DNA of 64,000 nucleotides from NCBI GenBank assembly GCA_903859415.1, contig CAIOMN010000072.1, positions 16,169 through 80,168 of the forward strand, written 5' to 3'. This document shows, piece after piece, positions 19,991 to 30,262 of the stretch. The stretch's first letter is position 1. Every line of letters begins with the position of its first letter. Position numbers and translations under genes: made by a program. Under the pieces are notes generated by a model that saw only the letters and a list, made by a program, of their open reading frames with translations, made no database searches and was not told where the DNA came from. The DNA is from an uncultured Methylococcaceae bacterium. GTDB lineage: Bacteria; Pseudomonadota; Gammaproteobacteria; Methylococcales; Methylomonadaceae.

Positions 19991-20605
19991 TCAAATTACT
20001 ATTTTTGTAACTGGAGCACAAAAGTCAGTCGTCCCATCAGGGGTGACAGCTGCAAAGCGAAATTCATAAGTTGCACCCGCCGTGAGCCCACTTAATTCAA
20101 ATGTAGCGCTGGTGCTATGGCCGGCAGTGATCCATTCACCCACAACGCCCGATGCATCAACTGTACGGTATTGCAAAATATAGGCACCCGTTCTGGGTAC
20201 TTTCTTGATAATATATTTGACGCTGCCAGAATGAGCACCATCAACGACTGAAAACTCAGCTTTTTGATGTACCTGAATAGGTTGAGCTGCGTGAAAACCA
20301 CTTGACAAAATCAGAGCTGTATTGCCATCAGCGACTCGATCAACATAATTAGCCAGAATGTGGAAGGCTTTATCGGCAATCTTTACCTTCTCATGCAATA
20401 TGGCAGTAGTACTATGGGCGCCGTCATGAGATGCCAAAAGTGCAGCCTCCAAGTCATTCAATGCTGCTTTTGCTTCTTCTAAGGAAATGTCGGGGTTACT
20501 GAAGCTGGTGTTATTAGTTAAACACGCTAGCACATTGAGATAAAAAGCAATTTTTTCGGGAATTGAAAGCTTTGTAAAATCGAGTACTACCTTGATATTT
20601 CTCAT
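19991..20605 (-). CDS. Fibronectin type III domain-containing protein
   Basis: C-terminal AYILQYRTVDASGVVGEWITAGHSTSATFELSGLTAGATYEFRFAAVTPDGTTDFCAP is FN3-like. Confidence 0.65.
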   Translation of the reverse strand: MRNIKVVLDFTKLSIPEKIAFYLNVLACLTNNTSFSNPDISLEEAKAALNDLEAALLASHDGAHSTTAILHEKVKIADKAFHILANYVDRVADGNTALILSSGFHAAQPIQVHQKAEFSVVDGAHSGSVKYIIKKVPRTGAYILQYRTVDASGVVGEWITAGHSTSATFELSGLTAGATYEFRFAAVTPDGTTDFCAPVTKIVI

Positions 20606-20859
20606 ACTGAGTCATCCATTAATTATTAAATTAAGCTTGAGTATAGAGAGTAATTTTTTATTAGGTTTATTATTTACGATGATTGCAACTTTTAATGACT
20701 CAATCAGGGCAACTTTTAATCCTCGCTAAAGTCAGCGCTGCCCTGCAAAGCACTGGCTATAGGACTCGCCGCCAATTATCGACCCCAAAAAATAATTTGT
20801 TCATTAGAAGAAATCGCGATGAATATGACGCACTACCTGCCGAATACAGGATAGACTTA

Positions 20860-21075
20860 ATACTGTGCGGTTCACGACTTATTCTACACATCACAGACCT
20901 TATACCGGACAGCTCAGGACTTATTCATCCCACTATAGAACCTACACCGGACAGCACAGAACCTATTCAACGCACCATAGACCTTATACCGGACGATGCA
21001 GGGTCTATACTGTCTTGCATAGACCCTGTACCGGACGAAACAGAGCTTATACCGTATTGGATGGGGTTTATGCTG
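20860..21075. repeat. Degenerate 42-bp tandem repeat
   Basis: ccggac occurs at 20905, 20947, 20989 and 21031 (exact 42-bp spacing) within similar flanking sequence (caTAGAccTtAtACCGGACgacaCAG...). Confidence 0.8.
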
Positions 21076-21104
21076 TGCCGCACAGGGCTAATTCGATCTT
21101 TTTC

Positions 21105-21680
21105 TTACAACCCTTCCCAAGGTGTATACAATCCCTCAACATTAACGCCGAACATGTCCAGTATCCGGCCCACGGTTTCATTAACCATGGCTGTTAAAGA
21201 ATCCGTTTTGCTGTAAAAAGCAGGCATGGGGGGAAACATAATGCCGCCCATTTCGGTCACGATGCCCATATTTCTAATATGTACCAGATTTAATGGCGTT
21301 TCACGGGGCATTAAAACTAAACGCCGACGCTCTTTTAATACCACATCCGCCCCCCGTGAGATTAAATTATCACCAAAACCGTGGGCCACTGCAGCTAGGG
21401 TTTTCATTGAACAAGGGGCGATAATCATACCCTCGGTTTTAAACCCGCCACTCGAAATACTGGCCGCTATATCATTAATGCCATGCGTTACATCCGCTAA
21501 CTTATAGAGTTCGGCTCGCTTGATATCCATTTCATGCTTTAAATTAACCACCCCGGCATCCGAGATCACCAGATGCGTTTCCCATTCGTCCTGAGTCTGT
21601 AAAATTTGTAACATTCTTACCCCATAAACAGCACCTGTTGCACCGGTCATAGCAATAATTAAGCGTTTTTTCTGAGTCAT
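21105..21680 (-). CDS. ubiX: UbiX-like flavin prenyltransferase
   Basis: RLIIAMTGATGAVYGVRMLQIL; SSGGFKTEGMIIAPCSMKTLAAVAHGFGDNLISRGADVVLKERRRLVLMPRETPLN. Confidence 0.93.
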   Translation of the reverse strand: MTQKKRLIIAMTGATGAVYGVRMLQILQTQDEWETHLVISDAGVVNLKHEMDIKRAELYKLADVTHGINDIAASISSGGFKTEGMIIAPCSMKTLAAVAHGFGDNLISRGADVVLKERRRLVLMPRETPLNLVHIRNMGIVTEMGGIMFPPMPAFYSKTDSLTAMVNETVGRILDMFGVNVEGLYTPWEGL

Positions 21681-21994
21681 TTGTGATGTTTATTAGATCT
21701 GGTCAGGCCAAGTCGATAGAAAAATATTCTGCTAGTCTACTGCCTTTAAAGTTTTCAGACAAACCTATGCGTTGACAAGTGAAACTTTCTCGTCATTAAT
21801 AGGACTCATTGTCTGATAAATTTATTGAACATCATAAAACTGTCACTTGCTAAAAGCTTGCATTTCAGTAGAATCAGCAATGCCCAACCTCATGGATTTT
21901 GTTTTATAAATCTTGCTTTTGTGGGTTAATTCAAAGGTCATGCGGGTGACAGAGGTGGACAATTGGCAACTAACTTATGAGGTAAGGCACAGCT

Positions 21995-24900
21995 ATGACA
22001 AACTCAAAATTATGGACTAACCCGGATATACTTAACGCTGGCAATAGTCAGTCATCTTTTACCCCAGTTTTTAATACTAATGACTACTGGTCGAGTACTA
22101 ACAACAATTTTCCACCCATCACTCAATATACCCACGTCACTAGTTCATCAAGTTATTCTGAACCCATATGGCTGAACAACTCGTTTGGAGCCAATTCAGG
22201 CGCTGGCTTGCCAACACCCACGCCAGGAGCTGCGGCACCGGCGCCTACGTTAGTGGGCACTGCCGGAGGCTTTCAGATAAATCTAATCTGGGATACCACG
22301 GTCAGTACGGCACCAGCCACTTTTCAGGCTGGCATTATTCAGGCGGCACAACTACTCTGTAATTCCATATCGAATAACATTGTGTTAAACATTGGTATTA
22401 CCTGCTCTGGTACGGGCGGTGGTGCATCTGCAGGACCAACAAGTGGCTACTATGAATCGTATTCGACTGTTTACGCGGATTTGATTAGCCATGCTGCAGC
22501 GGGTGATACCACTTTTAGCGCTTTACCCTCAGGGACGGCCATTCAGGGACAAACTCAAGTTGCAGTTTGGGACGCTCAACTTAAGCTTTGGGGACTGGCG
22601 ACACCCGCCGGCACTACTGATGGCAGTGCAACATTTGCGACGGATATTAACGCCAGTTTATTACCCGGTGTCGCACTCCATGAATTAACCCATGCCATGG
22701 GTAGAATTCCTTATGGTACAGCGCCAGACATCTTCGACTTATTTAGGTTTACAGCGCCCGGCACTATGTTATTTTCTGGCACCATTCCTGCTGCAGCGGC
22801 TTATTTTTCCTTGGATGGCGGTAAAACAATCCTAGCTAATTACGGCACCGGTTCAGACCCAAGCGACTTTTTAAATACCGGCGTGCAAGGGGCCACTGAT
22901 GCCTTTAATGAATACTATTCCAGTTCCACCTTACAAACACTCTCTGCCATTGATCTAAAGCAGTTAGATGCGATAGGCTACACACTTACATCAGCAACAC
23001 CGCCTGCAAACACGGGAAGCATAGCCACCTTTCTTAGCAGCCTGGCAACGCTTGGTGCAAGTAGCTATGTCATTACAGATACATCTACCAATATAGTACC
23101 TAACCTAGATCTACTACAAACTAATATCGGCTTGATTAAATCTATTTCCCAAACGGATACGGGTGTTGCTTTGGGTATTACTGCTGCTCAATCGGTTGCT
23201 GACAATGCGGTTTTATCAAAAATATCCGGGGCACCTGCGTTAACTATTTCAGGGACTACAGGAGCCGATACCCTGCAAGACACCGCAAAGAGCATTGCTA
23301 GTTTAACGGGTGGACTGGGTATAGATACCTTTATTGTATCGGGCAACGCCTCTATTACTGATTTAGGCGCGGATGGCGCGGATAGCCTTAATGTGGCTAC
23401 CGGCGGCACTGCCAATGCGACAATCAATACCGCCTGGACTGCATCTGCTGCGACTTTTAATAATGGCACGGCAAACATTACGACATCTGGTTTAGCTGTC
23501 GATTTATCTGCCGTCACTACGGGAACCAATGGCTTTAAAGTCACCAATACGGGTGTTGCAACCACACTCACCGGTTCTGCTCTGAATGATACGCTGATTG
23601 GCGGCACAGGTGATGATACCTTGGCAGGTGGCTTAGGCATCAACACCTTAACAGGTGGCGCAGGTGTTGATACTTTTAATGTCACGGGCACTGACACGAT
23701 TACTGATTTAGGTAATGGTGGTGCAGATGTGCTGACAGTTGCCGCCGGTGCAACCGCCAATGCCACTATTAATACCGCGTGGACGGCGACTGCTGCAACC
23801 AGTAATAATGGTACTGCAACTATTACAACGGCTGGTTTAGCGGTTAATCTGGCTGCTGTCACCACCGGCACCAATGGCTTTAACGTCACCAATACGGGTG
23901 TTGCCACAACGCTGACAGGTTCTGCATTTAATGATACGCTGATTGGTGGCACAGGAAATGATACCCTTGTGGGCGGCTTAGGCATCAATACTTTAACTGG
24001 TGGTACAGGTCTTGATACGTTTAATGTCACGGGGTCTGACACGATTACTGATTTAGGTACCGGCGGTGCAGATGTGCTTATTGTCGGAGCCGGTGCAACA
24101 GCCAACGCTACAGTAAAAACTGCTTGGACGGCATCTGCGGCAACAAGCAATAACGGCACAGCGAATATCACCACCTCAGGCTTGGCTGTCAATTTAGCGG
24201 CAGTGGCCACCGGCGCCAATGGCTTTAACGTCACCAATACAGGTGCTGCCGCAACACTGACCGGTTCAGCACTTGCTGATACTTTGATTGGAGGGGTAGG
24301 CAATGACACCTTGGTGGGTGGCTTAGGTAATGATAGTCTTACAGGTGGAGCAGGAGTTGATACCTTCACGGTTGCCAGTGGTACAGATACCATTACGGAC
24401 TTGGGCAATGGCGGTGCTGATGTATTGACTGTTGCGGCCGGCGCTACCGCTAATGCAACCCTCTATACTGCCTGGACAGCGACATCGGCGAGCAAAAATA
24501 GTGGCACGGTTAATATCACAACGTCTGGTCTTGCAGTTAACCTTGCATCAGTCACTGCTGCCGGCACTAATGGTTTTATAATAACCAATACGGGTACGGC
24601 AACCACGTTAACCGGCTCCGGCCTGGCAGATACTTTAACGGGTGGCACAGGCAATGACACGCTAATGGGTGGTGCAGGTAATGATATCCTTGCAGGCGGC
24701 TTAGGTACCAATGCCCTGACCGGTGGAACCGGTATTGATACGTTTAATATCACAGGCTTATCCGACATTATTACTGATTTAGGTGCTGGCGGCGCTGATG
24801 TGCTGAATATAGCCGCTGGAGCCAGTGCTATTGCGACTATCAATGCAGCCTGGACCGCCACGGCTCAAAGTACTAATAATGGGACCGCCACTATTAACAC

Positions 24901-25459
24901 TTCAGGCTTAGCAGTCAATTTATCTGCGATCACTACCGGCACTAATGGTTTTACTGTCAATAATACGGGCGCTGCAGCCACTCTCACTGGCTCTGCCTTC
25001 GATGATATTCTGACTGGCGGCACCGGTAAAGACACGCTTATTGGCGGTAACGGTAATGATACGCTGATCGGTGGCTTGGGTAATGACACGCTAACCGGTG
25101 GCGCTGGGTCAGATTATTTCGTCTTTAATACAACACCCAATACATCGTCCAACAAAGATACGATTACTGACTTTGTTTCAGGCACTGATAAACTGGAGTT
25201 CAGTAAATCAATTTTCACCGGCATTACCACAGCCGCAGGAACGGGGAACGGGGCTGCTTTAACTGCGAATGAATTTGTCTCTAGCACCACTGCGACTGCT
25301 GGCACAACAGCCACTTCGCATTTTATCTATAACAGTACATCGGGTATATTGTATTACGATGCGGATGCAAATGGGGCGGGTGCTGCCGTTCAGGTAGCGT
25401 TAATTGGTACGACTACACACCCGGCTTTGGTAGCGGCTGACTTTTTAATCATCGCTTAG
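21995..25459 (+). CDS. Large secreted RTX-type Ca-binding protein with N-terminal metallopeptidase-like motif
   Basis: 1154 aa; VALHELTHAMGRIPYG (HEXXH); multiple GGTGNDTLVGGLGNDTLTGGAG nonapeptide runs; C-terminal DTITDFVSGTDKLEFSKSIF...ALIGTTTHPALVAADFLII typical of type I-secreted RTX proteins. Confidence 0.88.
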   Translation: MTNSKLWTNPDILNAGNSQSSFTPVFNTNDYWSSTNNNFPPITQYTHVTSSSSYSEPIWLNNSFGANSGAGLPTPTPGAAAPAPTLVGTAGGFQINLIWDTTVSTAPATFQAGIIQAAQLLCNSISNNIVLNIGITCSGTGGGASAGPTSGYYESYSTVYADLISHAAAGDTTFSALPSGTAIQGQTQVAVWDAQLKLWGLATPAGTTDGSATFATDINASLLPGVALHELTHAMGRIPYGTAPDIFDLFRFTAPGTMLFSGTIPAAAAYFSLDGGKTILANYGTGSDPSDFLNTGVQGATDAFNEYYSSSTLQTLSAIDLKQLDAIGYTLTSATPPANTGSIATFLSSLATLGASSYVITDTSTNIVPNLDLLQTNIGLIKSISQTDTGVALGITAAQSVADNAVLSKISGAPALTISGTTGADTLQDTAKSIASLTGGLGIDTFIVSGNASITDLGADGADSLNVATGGTANATINTAWTASAATFNNGTANITTSGLAVDLSAVTTGTNGFKVTNTGVATTLTGSALNDTLIGGTGDDTLAGGLGINTLTGGAGVDTFNVTGTDTITDLGNGGADVLTVAAGATANATINTAWTATAATSNNGTATITTAGLAVNLAAVTTGTNGFNVTNTGVATTLTGSAFNDTLIGGTGNDTLVGGLGINTLTGGTGLDTFNVTGSDTITDLGTGGADVLIVGAGATANATVKTAWTASAATSNNGTANITTSGLAVNLAAVATGANGFNVTNTGAAATLTGSALADTLIGGVGNDTLVGGLGNDSLTGGAGVDTFTVASGTDTITDLGNGGADVLTVAAGATANATLYTAWTATSASKNSGTVNITTSGLAVNLASVTAAGTNGFIITNTGTATTLTGSGLADTLTGGTGNDTLMGGAGNDILAGGLGTNALTGGTGIDTFNITGLSDIITDLGAGGADVLNIAAGASAIATINAAWTATAQSTNNGTATINTSGLAVNLSAITTGTNGFTVNNTGAAATLTGSAFDDILTGGTGKDTLIGGNGNDTLIGGLGNDTLTGGAGSDYFVFNTTPNTSSNKDTITDFVSGTDKLEFSKSIFTGITTAAGTGNGAALTANEFVSSTTATAGTTATSHFIYNSTSGILYYDADANGAGAAVQVALIGTTTHPALVAADFLIIA
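23480..25100 (+). repeat. Intragenic repeats of ~345-375 bp within the RTX gene
   Basis: Landmark gggtgttgc/aggtgctgc preceding the TLTGSA segment recurs near 23551, 23896, 24241, 24592 and 24967 (spacing 345, 345, 351, 375). Confidence 0.8.
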
Positions 25460-25469
25460 GTTTGGCTTG

Positions 25470-25505
25470 GCCCCGTCATCGAACTCTTGTTTGATGACGG
25501 GTTAT
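25470..25505 (+). terminator. Intrinsic-terminator-like hairpin after the RTX gene
   Basis: ccccgtcatcgaactcttgtttgatgacggg (CCCGTCATC/GATGACGGG). Confidence 0.55.
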
Positions 25506-25513
25506 CAGGCATA

Positions 25514-25549
25514 AAAAAAGGAAGTGGATTTCTCCACTCCCTTTTTTCT
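25514..25549. terminator. Bidirectional terminator between convergent RTX and OMP genes
   Basis: aaaaaaaggaagtggatttctccactcccttttttc: GGAGTGGA/TCCACT-type stem flanked by A and T tracts. Confidence 0.7.
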
Positions 25550-25573
25550 AGGCGAACGATTTAAGCGTAATGC

Positions 25574-26521
25574 TTAGAAACCGAAACCGACTAAACCACC
25601 CGCAGTCAAACCGTTGACGTTAGTACCATCAAGTTGGCTTGTTGCCAAGAAATAACGCACGTCTGCACCAATATATAGGCTCTTCCATACATTGTAGTCA
25701 AGACCCGCACCGAAGTTCATTGCAGGTTTCAACACAGTGATTGTGTTAGCTTGTGATGGAGGGCTGATGACGTTTAAAGTAAAACCGACTGGAATAATCC
25801 AAGGTCTGATCGCACTGCCTTTTAAGAATTTAATTTTTGGAGACGCACTAATTCTCAACATACTTTGTGAAGCTTGTTGAGTGTTGCTAAGTGGAACACG
25901 GGCAGCATTTGCCACTCCAGAAACTGCACCTGCTGTAAAGCTTCCTAAATCAACATAGTTTAAATCCAACTCACCCAATAGATCAGTCTTATCAACCAAA
26001 CCAAACAAATTGTCATTTAAGTGAAAGTCGAGACCAGCACCAAAATTCCAGCCATCAGTGCCGCCCTTAGTGCCTAATGTAGCAACTTGTCCATTTGCCA
26101 AAGTTGCAGTATTGGTTGTTGCACCCATAGCAGTATCATTTCCTGCATAACCACCACGGAAGTACAATAAGTTTTCTTTCTCGTGATGTTTTTCATGCTT
26201 TTCATGGCCGGCTTTAACTGAAGCAGCCCAAGCATCTAACTCTTGGATTTTTTGAGAATCTGCAGTCACAACAGCAGCTGTTGGAGCTGAAGCTTTTACT
26301 TGAGCCTTTAAGCTAGCCACTTCGTCTTCCAAAGCACGTAATTGCGCTTCTATTGCGCTAGTGTTGCTTCTTGTAGTCGTTACTGAGTGGTGATACTCAG
26401 AGATAGTCGACGCTTGAACCTTTTTAGCTTTTTTCGCCATCGCTTGTGGAGCCGCAACCATGCCTGCGACGGTGATTGTTACTAAGGCTGCACCTAAATA
26501 TTTATTATTTTTATTGATCAT
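25574..26521 (-). CDS. Outer-membrane beta-barrel protein with N-terminal coiled coil
   Basis: Signal peptide; IEAQLRALEDEVASLKAQVKA coiled coil; barrel-like C-terminus YIGADVRYFLATSQLDGTNVNGLTAGGLVGFGF ending in F. Confidence 0.7.
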   Translation of the reverse strand: MINKNNKYLGAALVTITVAGMVAAPQAMAKKAKKVQASTISEYHHSVTTTRSNTSAIEAQLRALEDEVASLKAQVKASAPTAAVVTADSQKIQELDAWAASVKAGHEKHEKHHEKENLLYFRGGYAGNDTAMGATTNTATLANGQVATLGTKGGTDGWNFGAGLDFHLNDNLFGLVDKTDLLGELDLNYVDLGSFTAGAVSGVANAARVPLSNTQQASQSMLRISASPKIKFLKGSAIRPWIIPVGFTLNVISPPSQANTITVLKPAMNFGAGLDYNVWKSLYIGADVRYFLATSQLDGTNVNGLTAGGLVGFGF

Positions 26522-26914
26522 TGCTCTCTCCCTAAAGGGTTGTTAATTTACAAACTATTTGCACAAATACAACAAACTTGGTTTCACGGAAGCAATAATA
26601 GCAGCAAATACATTTACCTACAAGTATTAATACTTTATTTTAAAAAAATATTAGTCCTTAATTATCAACAAGTAAAGAGACAACATTAACATTTAACCTA
26701 TGATTGTCTAAAAAAAACAACAAGAAAGGACAAAGACTCTAACTTACAACACTGTTAAAATAGTCACTGTTTATAAAAAATTGATAGTAACGCTATCACT
26801 TAAATACCCATAAATACCGCTCATGCACTTAGTAGAAACCAGCGTTTGGTTTCTAATAACAGACGAGAATTTGAAAGAATGTACTACTCAATGACAAAAA
26901 GCTGGATTTAATCG

Positions 26915-28036
26915 ATGATTAAATCCTCAGATATTACTATCATCGGCGGCGGTGTTATCGGCCTTCTCACCGCGCGAGAATTTTTTAATGCCGGAGCAAC
27001 CGTCACGGTTATCGAAAAAAACACGTTAGGCCAAGAATCCTCTTGGGCCGGTGGTGGTATTTTGATGCCGCTTTATCCTTGGCGACAAGCCGATGCTATT
27101 ACTCGCCTAACGGTACAAAGCCTTAACTTATATCCCACGTTAGCCGCTCAATTGTTAGCGGACACGCAAAAAGATCCAGAATGGACGCAATGCGGGATAT
27201 TAATTACAAAAAACCCTGATTATACCGAGGCAGTCAATTGGTGTAATACCAATAACATTCTTTTTGAAGTGGCGGGATCAGAGTTTTTTGACAGCTTAAA
27301 CACGACGCCAGACCACCCCCTTTGGCTACCGACCATTGCCCAAGCACGTAATCCTCGCCTGGTTAAATCATTACGACAGGATTTAGTGAATAAAGGCATC
27401 ACCCTAAATGAACAGTGCGAATTAATCGATGTTATCCTGGACAAGAATCGGATTACGCACATCAAAACCAGTACCGGATTGCTCCCCGTACAACAATTAA
27501 TTATTTCTGCCGGCGCATGGACGGGCTCACTGTTTAAACAGTTATTTCCCGAATTATCACTCGCCCCCATTGTGGCACCCGTGAAAGGACAAATGCTGAT
27601 ATTTGATGCCCAACCCGATACCTTACGCTCTATGGTACTGGAGGGTGACCACTATCTAATACCTCGAAGGGATGGAAAAATATTAGCTGGCAGTACTGTT
27701 GAGCACGATGGATTTAACAAAAGCACCTCTCTGACAGCAAAAGAACGACTCAGGGACTTTGCCTTAACGCTGTTACCTGCACTTAAAAAGGCGCCACTCA
27801 TTCATCATTGGGCCGGCTTAAGACCCGGCACTCAAGAAGGCATTCCTTATATTGACCAGCATCCAGACATAGTTAATTTAAGTATTAATGCGGGGCATTT
27901 TAGAAACGGCCTGATTATGGGACCGGCCTCAGCACAACTGATGGTTGATTTAATTTTAAAGCGCCCGACTGCAGTAGCACCGGAACCTTATCAATTAAAA
28001 TCTCATGAAGCAAGGGCGTTAGCTGCCCAACGGTAA
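26915..28036 (+). CDS. thiO: Glycine oxidase ThiO-like FAD-dependent oxidoreductase
   Basis: ITIIGGGVIGLLTAREFFNAGATVTVIEKN (Rossmann GxGxxG), QESSWAGGGILMPLYPW, HWAGLRPGTQEGIPYI. Confidence 0.88.
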   Translation: MIKSSDITIIGGGVIGLLTAREFFNAGATVTVIEKNTLGQESSWAGGGILMPLYPWRQADAITRLTVQSLNLYPTLAAQLLADTQKDPEWTQCGILITKNPDYTEAVNWCNTNNILFEVAGSEFFDSLNTTPDHPLWLPTIAQARNPRLVKSLRQDLVNKGITLNEQCELIDVILDKNRITHIKTSTGLLPVQQLIISAGAWTGSLFKQLFPELSLAPIVAPVKGQMLIFDAQPDTLRSMVLEGDHYLIPRRDGKILAGSTVEHDGFNKSTSLTAKERLRDFALTLLPALKKAPLIHHWAGLRPGTQEGIPYIDQHPDIVNLSINAGHFRNGLIMGPASAQLMVDLILKRPTAVAPEPYQLKSHEARALAAQR

Positions 28037-28089
28037 CAACTCATGTCAGTATTTAACTTTATATAAACCTTATAGCCAACGGCAAGCCC

Positions 28090-29103
28090 ATGAATCTTTA
28101 TCCTTTACTGCGACCCCTTTTATTTTCTCTCGATCCAGAAACCGCGCATGAAGTCACTTTAAAGCTATTAAACACGGCTAATGCAACGGGGATAGGCCGA
28201 TTAATCTATCCAACCATTCAGGATAAACCCGTTAATGTCATGGGACTGGACTTTAAAAATCCTGTCGGTCTGGCTGCAGGTATGGATAAAAATGGCGACT
28301 ATATCAAAGCACTCGCTGCCTTGGGTTTTGGTTTTTTAGAAATAGGTACGGTAACCCCTAGACCGCAACCCGGCAACCCTAAGCCGCGCTTATTTAGATT
28401 ACCCGAACATCAAGCGATTATTAATCGCATGGGCTTTAATAACTTGGGCATAGACCACCTGTTAACTCAAATCAAGTTAAGTGGCTACTCCGGAATATTA
28501 GGCATTAATATCGGTAAAAATGCCCATACTCCAATAGAACAGGCAACGGGGGATTATTTAATTGGCTTACGCAAGGCTTATGCCGTTGCAAGTTATATTG
28601 CCATTAACATCTCCTCGCCTAACACCAAAAACTTACGTCAATTGCAACAAGGCGATGAAATAGAAGCCTTAATTGCCATCTTAAAAGAGGAACAACTTAA
28701 ACTTCAAGTAGAACACGGCTTTTATGTGCCTTTAGCCATCAAAATCGCGCCCGACCTTAATGATGATGAAATCAGCCATATTGCTCGCTTACTACTAGAG
28801 TTTAAGATAGACGGTGTTATTGCTACTAATACAACTATTTTTAGAGGTGCTGTTGCCGGTCATCCCTTTGCGCAAGAGGCGGGTGGCTTAAGTGGCGCAC
28901 CACTTAAAGCAGCCTCTACCCGTGTCGTGCGCTGCTTGGCATCCGAATTAAACGGCAAAGTCGCTATTATTGCTGCGGGGGGTATTTTAAGTGCAGAGGA
29001 TGCTCAAGAAAAAATCCATGCAGGAGCAAGATTAGTACAGGTCTACAGTGGCTTGATTTATAAAGGTCCGCAATTAATTGAGGACATTGTTAAAGCGCTT
29101 TAA
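28090..29103 (+). CDS. pyrD: Dihydroorotate dehydrogenase (quinone), class 2
   Basis: MNLYPLLRPLLFSLDPETAHEVTLKLL...KNPVGLAAGMDKNGDYIKALAALGFGFLEIGTVTPRPQPGNPKPRLFRL. Confidence 0.97.
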   Translation: MNLYPLLRPLLFSLDPETAHEVTLKLLNTANATGIGRLIYPTIQDKPVNVMGLDFKNPVGLAAGMDKNGDYIKALAALGFGFLEIGTVTPRPQPGNPKPRLFRLPEHQAIINRMGFNNLGIDHLLTQIKLSGYSGILGINIGKNAHTPIEQATGDYLIGLRKAYAVASYIAINISSPNTKNLRQLQQGDEIEALIAILKEEQLKLQVEHGFYVPLAIKIAPDLNDDEISHIARLLLEFKIDGVIATNTTIFRGAVAGHPFAQEAGGLSGAPLKAASTRVVRCLASELNGKVAIIAAGGILSAEDAQEKIHAGARLVQVYSGLIYKGPQLIEDIVKAL

Positions 29104-29399
29104 GTTAGTCGCTGCATAGTTTGCGTATTATCATGCTTCACGACTCAAGGGCAAAGGGATTGCGCCCGATTCCTCTCTACAGCACCAAAATTCTGGTTTG
29201 CGGCTTCTGACCTTTGAACCCCGCAACTTATAGATAGTGACTAACACTTTAGATGGTCCTATAATGTTCGATAGATTTTACTGATTGACTATTAATATTT
29301 CATGATCGATTGTGCCAATGCCACATCTTAAATTGATTCAACTATGATAATTCGCATTAATATATATCGGTTATCTCAAGGGATAATAAATACTTTTTT

Positions 29400-30230
29400 A
29401 TGAACCCACATTCAGCCCCACCTACAAGCCTTATCTCCTTAGCGACCAGCTTATTACATCACCGCCAACTCATTATACAAATGATAAGACGTGATGTTTT
29501 GGGGCGTTATAAGGGTTCCATCATGGGACTACTCTGGTCCTTCCTTAACCCTATCTTCATGTTAGTCGTTTATACCTTTGTGTTTTCAGTTGTATTCAAA
29601 GCGCGCTGGGGAATGGACGACAATGAAAGCAAAAGCCAATTTGCCATCGTGCTGTTTGTGGGTATGATAGTTCATGGCTTATTTGCCGAAGTACTTAACC
29701 GCGCACCCGCACTGATTTTATCTAACGTTAATTACGTCAAGAAAGTGATTTTTCCTTTGGAGATACTACCCGTTATAACCATGGGCGCATCGCTATTTCA
29801 TAGCTTGATCAGCTTAACTGTATTAATGATCGCGTTTATAGTTTTTAATCATTTCTTATGCTGGACGGCAATTTTTATTCCTTTAGTCTTCTTGCCATTA
29901 GTCATCTTCACTTTGGGTTGTTCCTGGATACTGGCATCACTGGGAGTATTTTTACGTGATGTCGGCCAAACTATCGGCATCATCACGACCATCATGTTGT
30001 TTTTATCGCCTGTCTTCTTCCCTATTTCGTCTCTACCAGAAGCCTATCAACCCTTGATAATGGCAAATCCAATTACCTTTATCATTGAACAATCTCGTGA
30101 AGTTCTTATTTGGGGACATAGTCCAAACTGGACAGGACTAGGAATCTATACAGTTACCGCTACTCTAGTAGCCTGGTGTGGTTATGCCTGGTTCCAGAAA
30201 ACCAGAAAAGGTTTTGCTGATGTGCTCTGA
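29400..30230 (+). CDS. wzm: ABC-2 type polysaccharide export permease (Wzm-like)
   Basis: IQMIRRDVLGRYKGSIMGLLWSFLNPIFMLVVYTFVFSVVF; adjacent Wzt-like ATPase. Confidence 0.88.
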   Translation: MNPHSAPPTSLISLATSLLHHRQLIIQMIRRDVLGRYKGSIMGLLWSFLNPIFMLVVYTFVFSVVFKARWGMDDNESKSQFAIVLFVGMIVHGLFAEVLNRAPALILSNVNYVKKVIFPLEILPVITMGASLFHSLISLTVLMIAFIVFNHFLCWTAIFIPLVFLPLVIFTLGCSWILASLGVFLRDVGQTIGIITTIMLFLSPVFFPISSLPEAYQPLIMANPITFIIEQSREVLIWGHSPNWTGLGIYTVTATLVAWCGYAWFQKTRKGFADVL

Positions 30231-30262
30231 TATGATGAATACCTATATTAAGGAGACCGCGA

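Noticed and set aside
20860-21075. CRISPR array
   Set aside because: Units are degenerate and contiguous at 42 bp with no unique spacers and no cas genes nearby.
20683-21216. 177-aa and 110-aa + strand ORFs as real proteins
   Set aside because: Several frames are open through the 42-bp repeat, no signal or family, and the 3' part overlaps conserved ubiX antisense; treated as a repeat, not a supported gene.
23188-25314. Long minus-strand ORFs (406, 132, 74 and 66 aa) opposite the RTX gene
   Set aside because: They mirror the RTX repeat frame: low-complexity V/P/K/S-rich translations from the Gly/Thr/Asp codon pattern. The + strand has clear RTX and secretion features.
29104-29399. Intergenic region between pyrD and wzm as a possible tRNA or ncRNA site
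   Set aside because: No tRNA-like cloverleaf or strong terminator pattern could be supported by eye.
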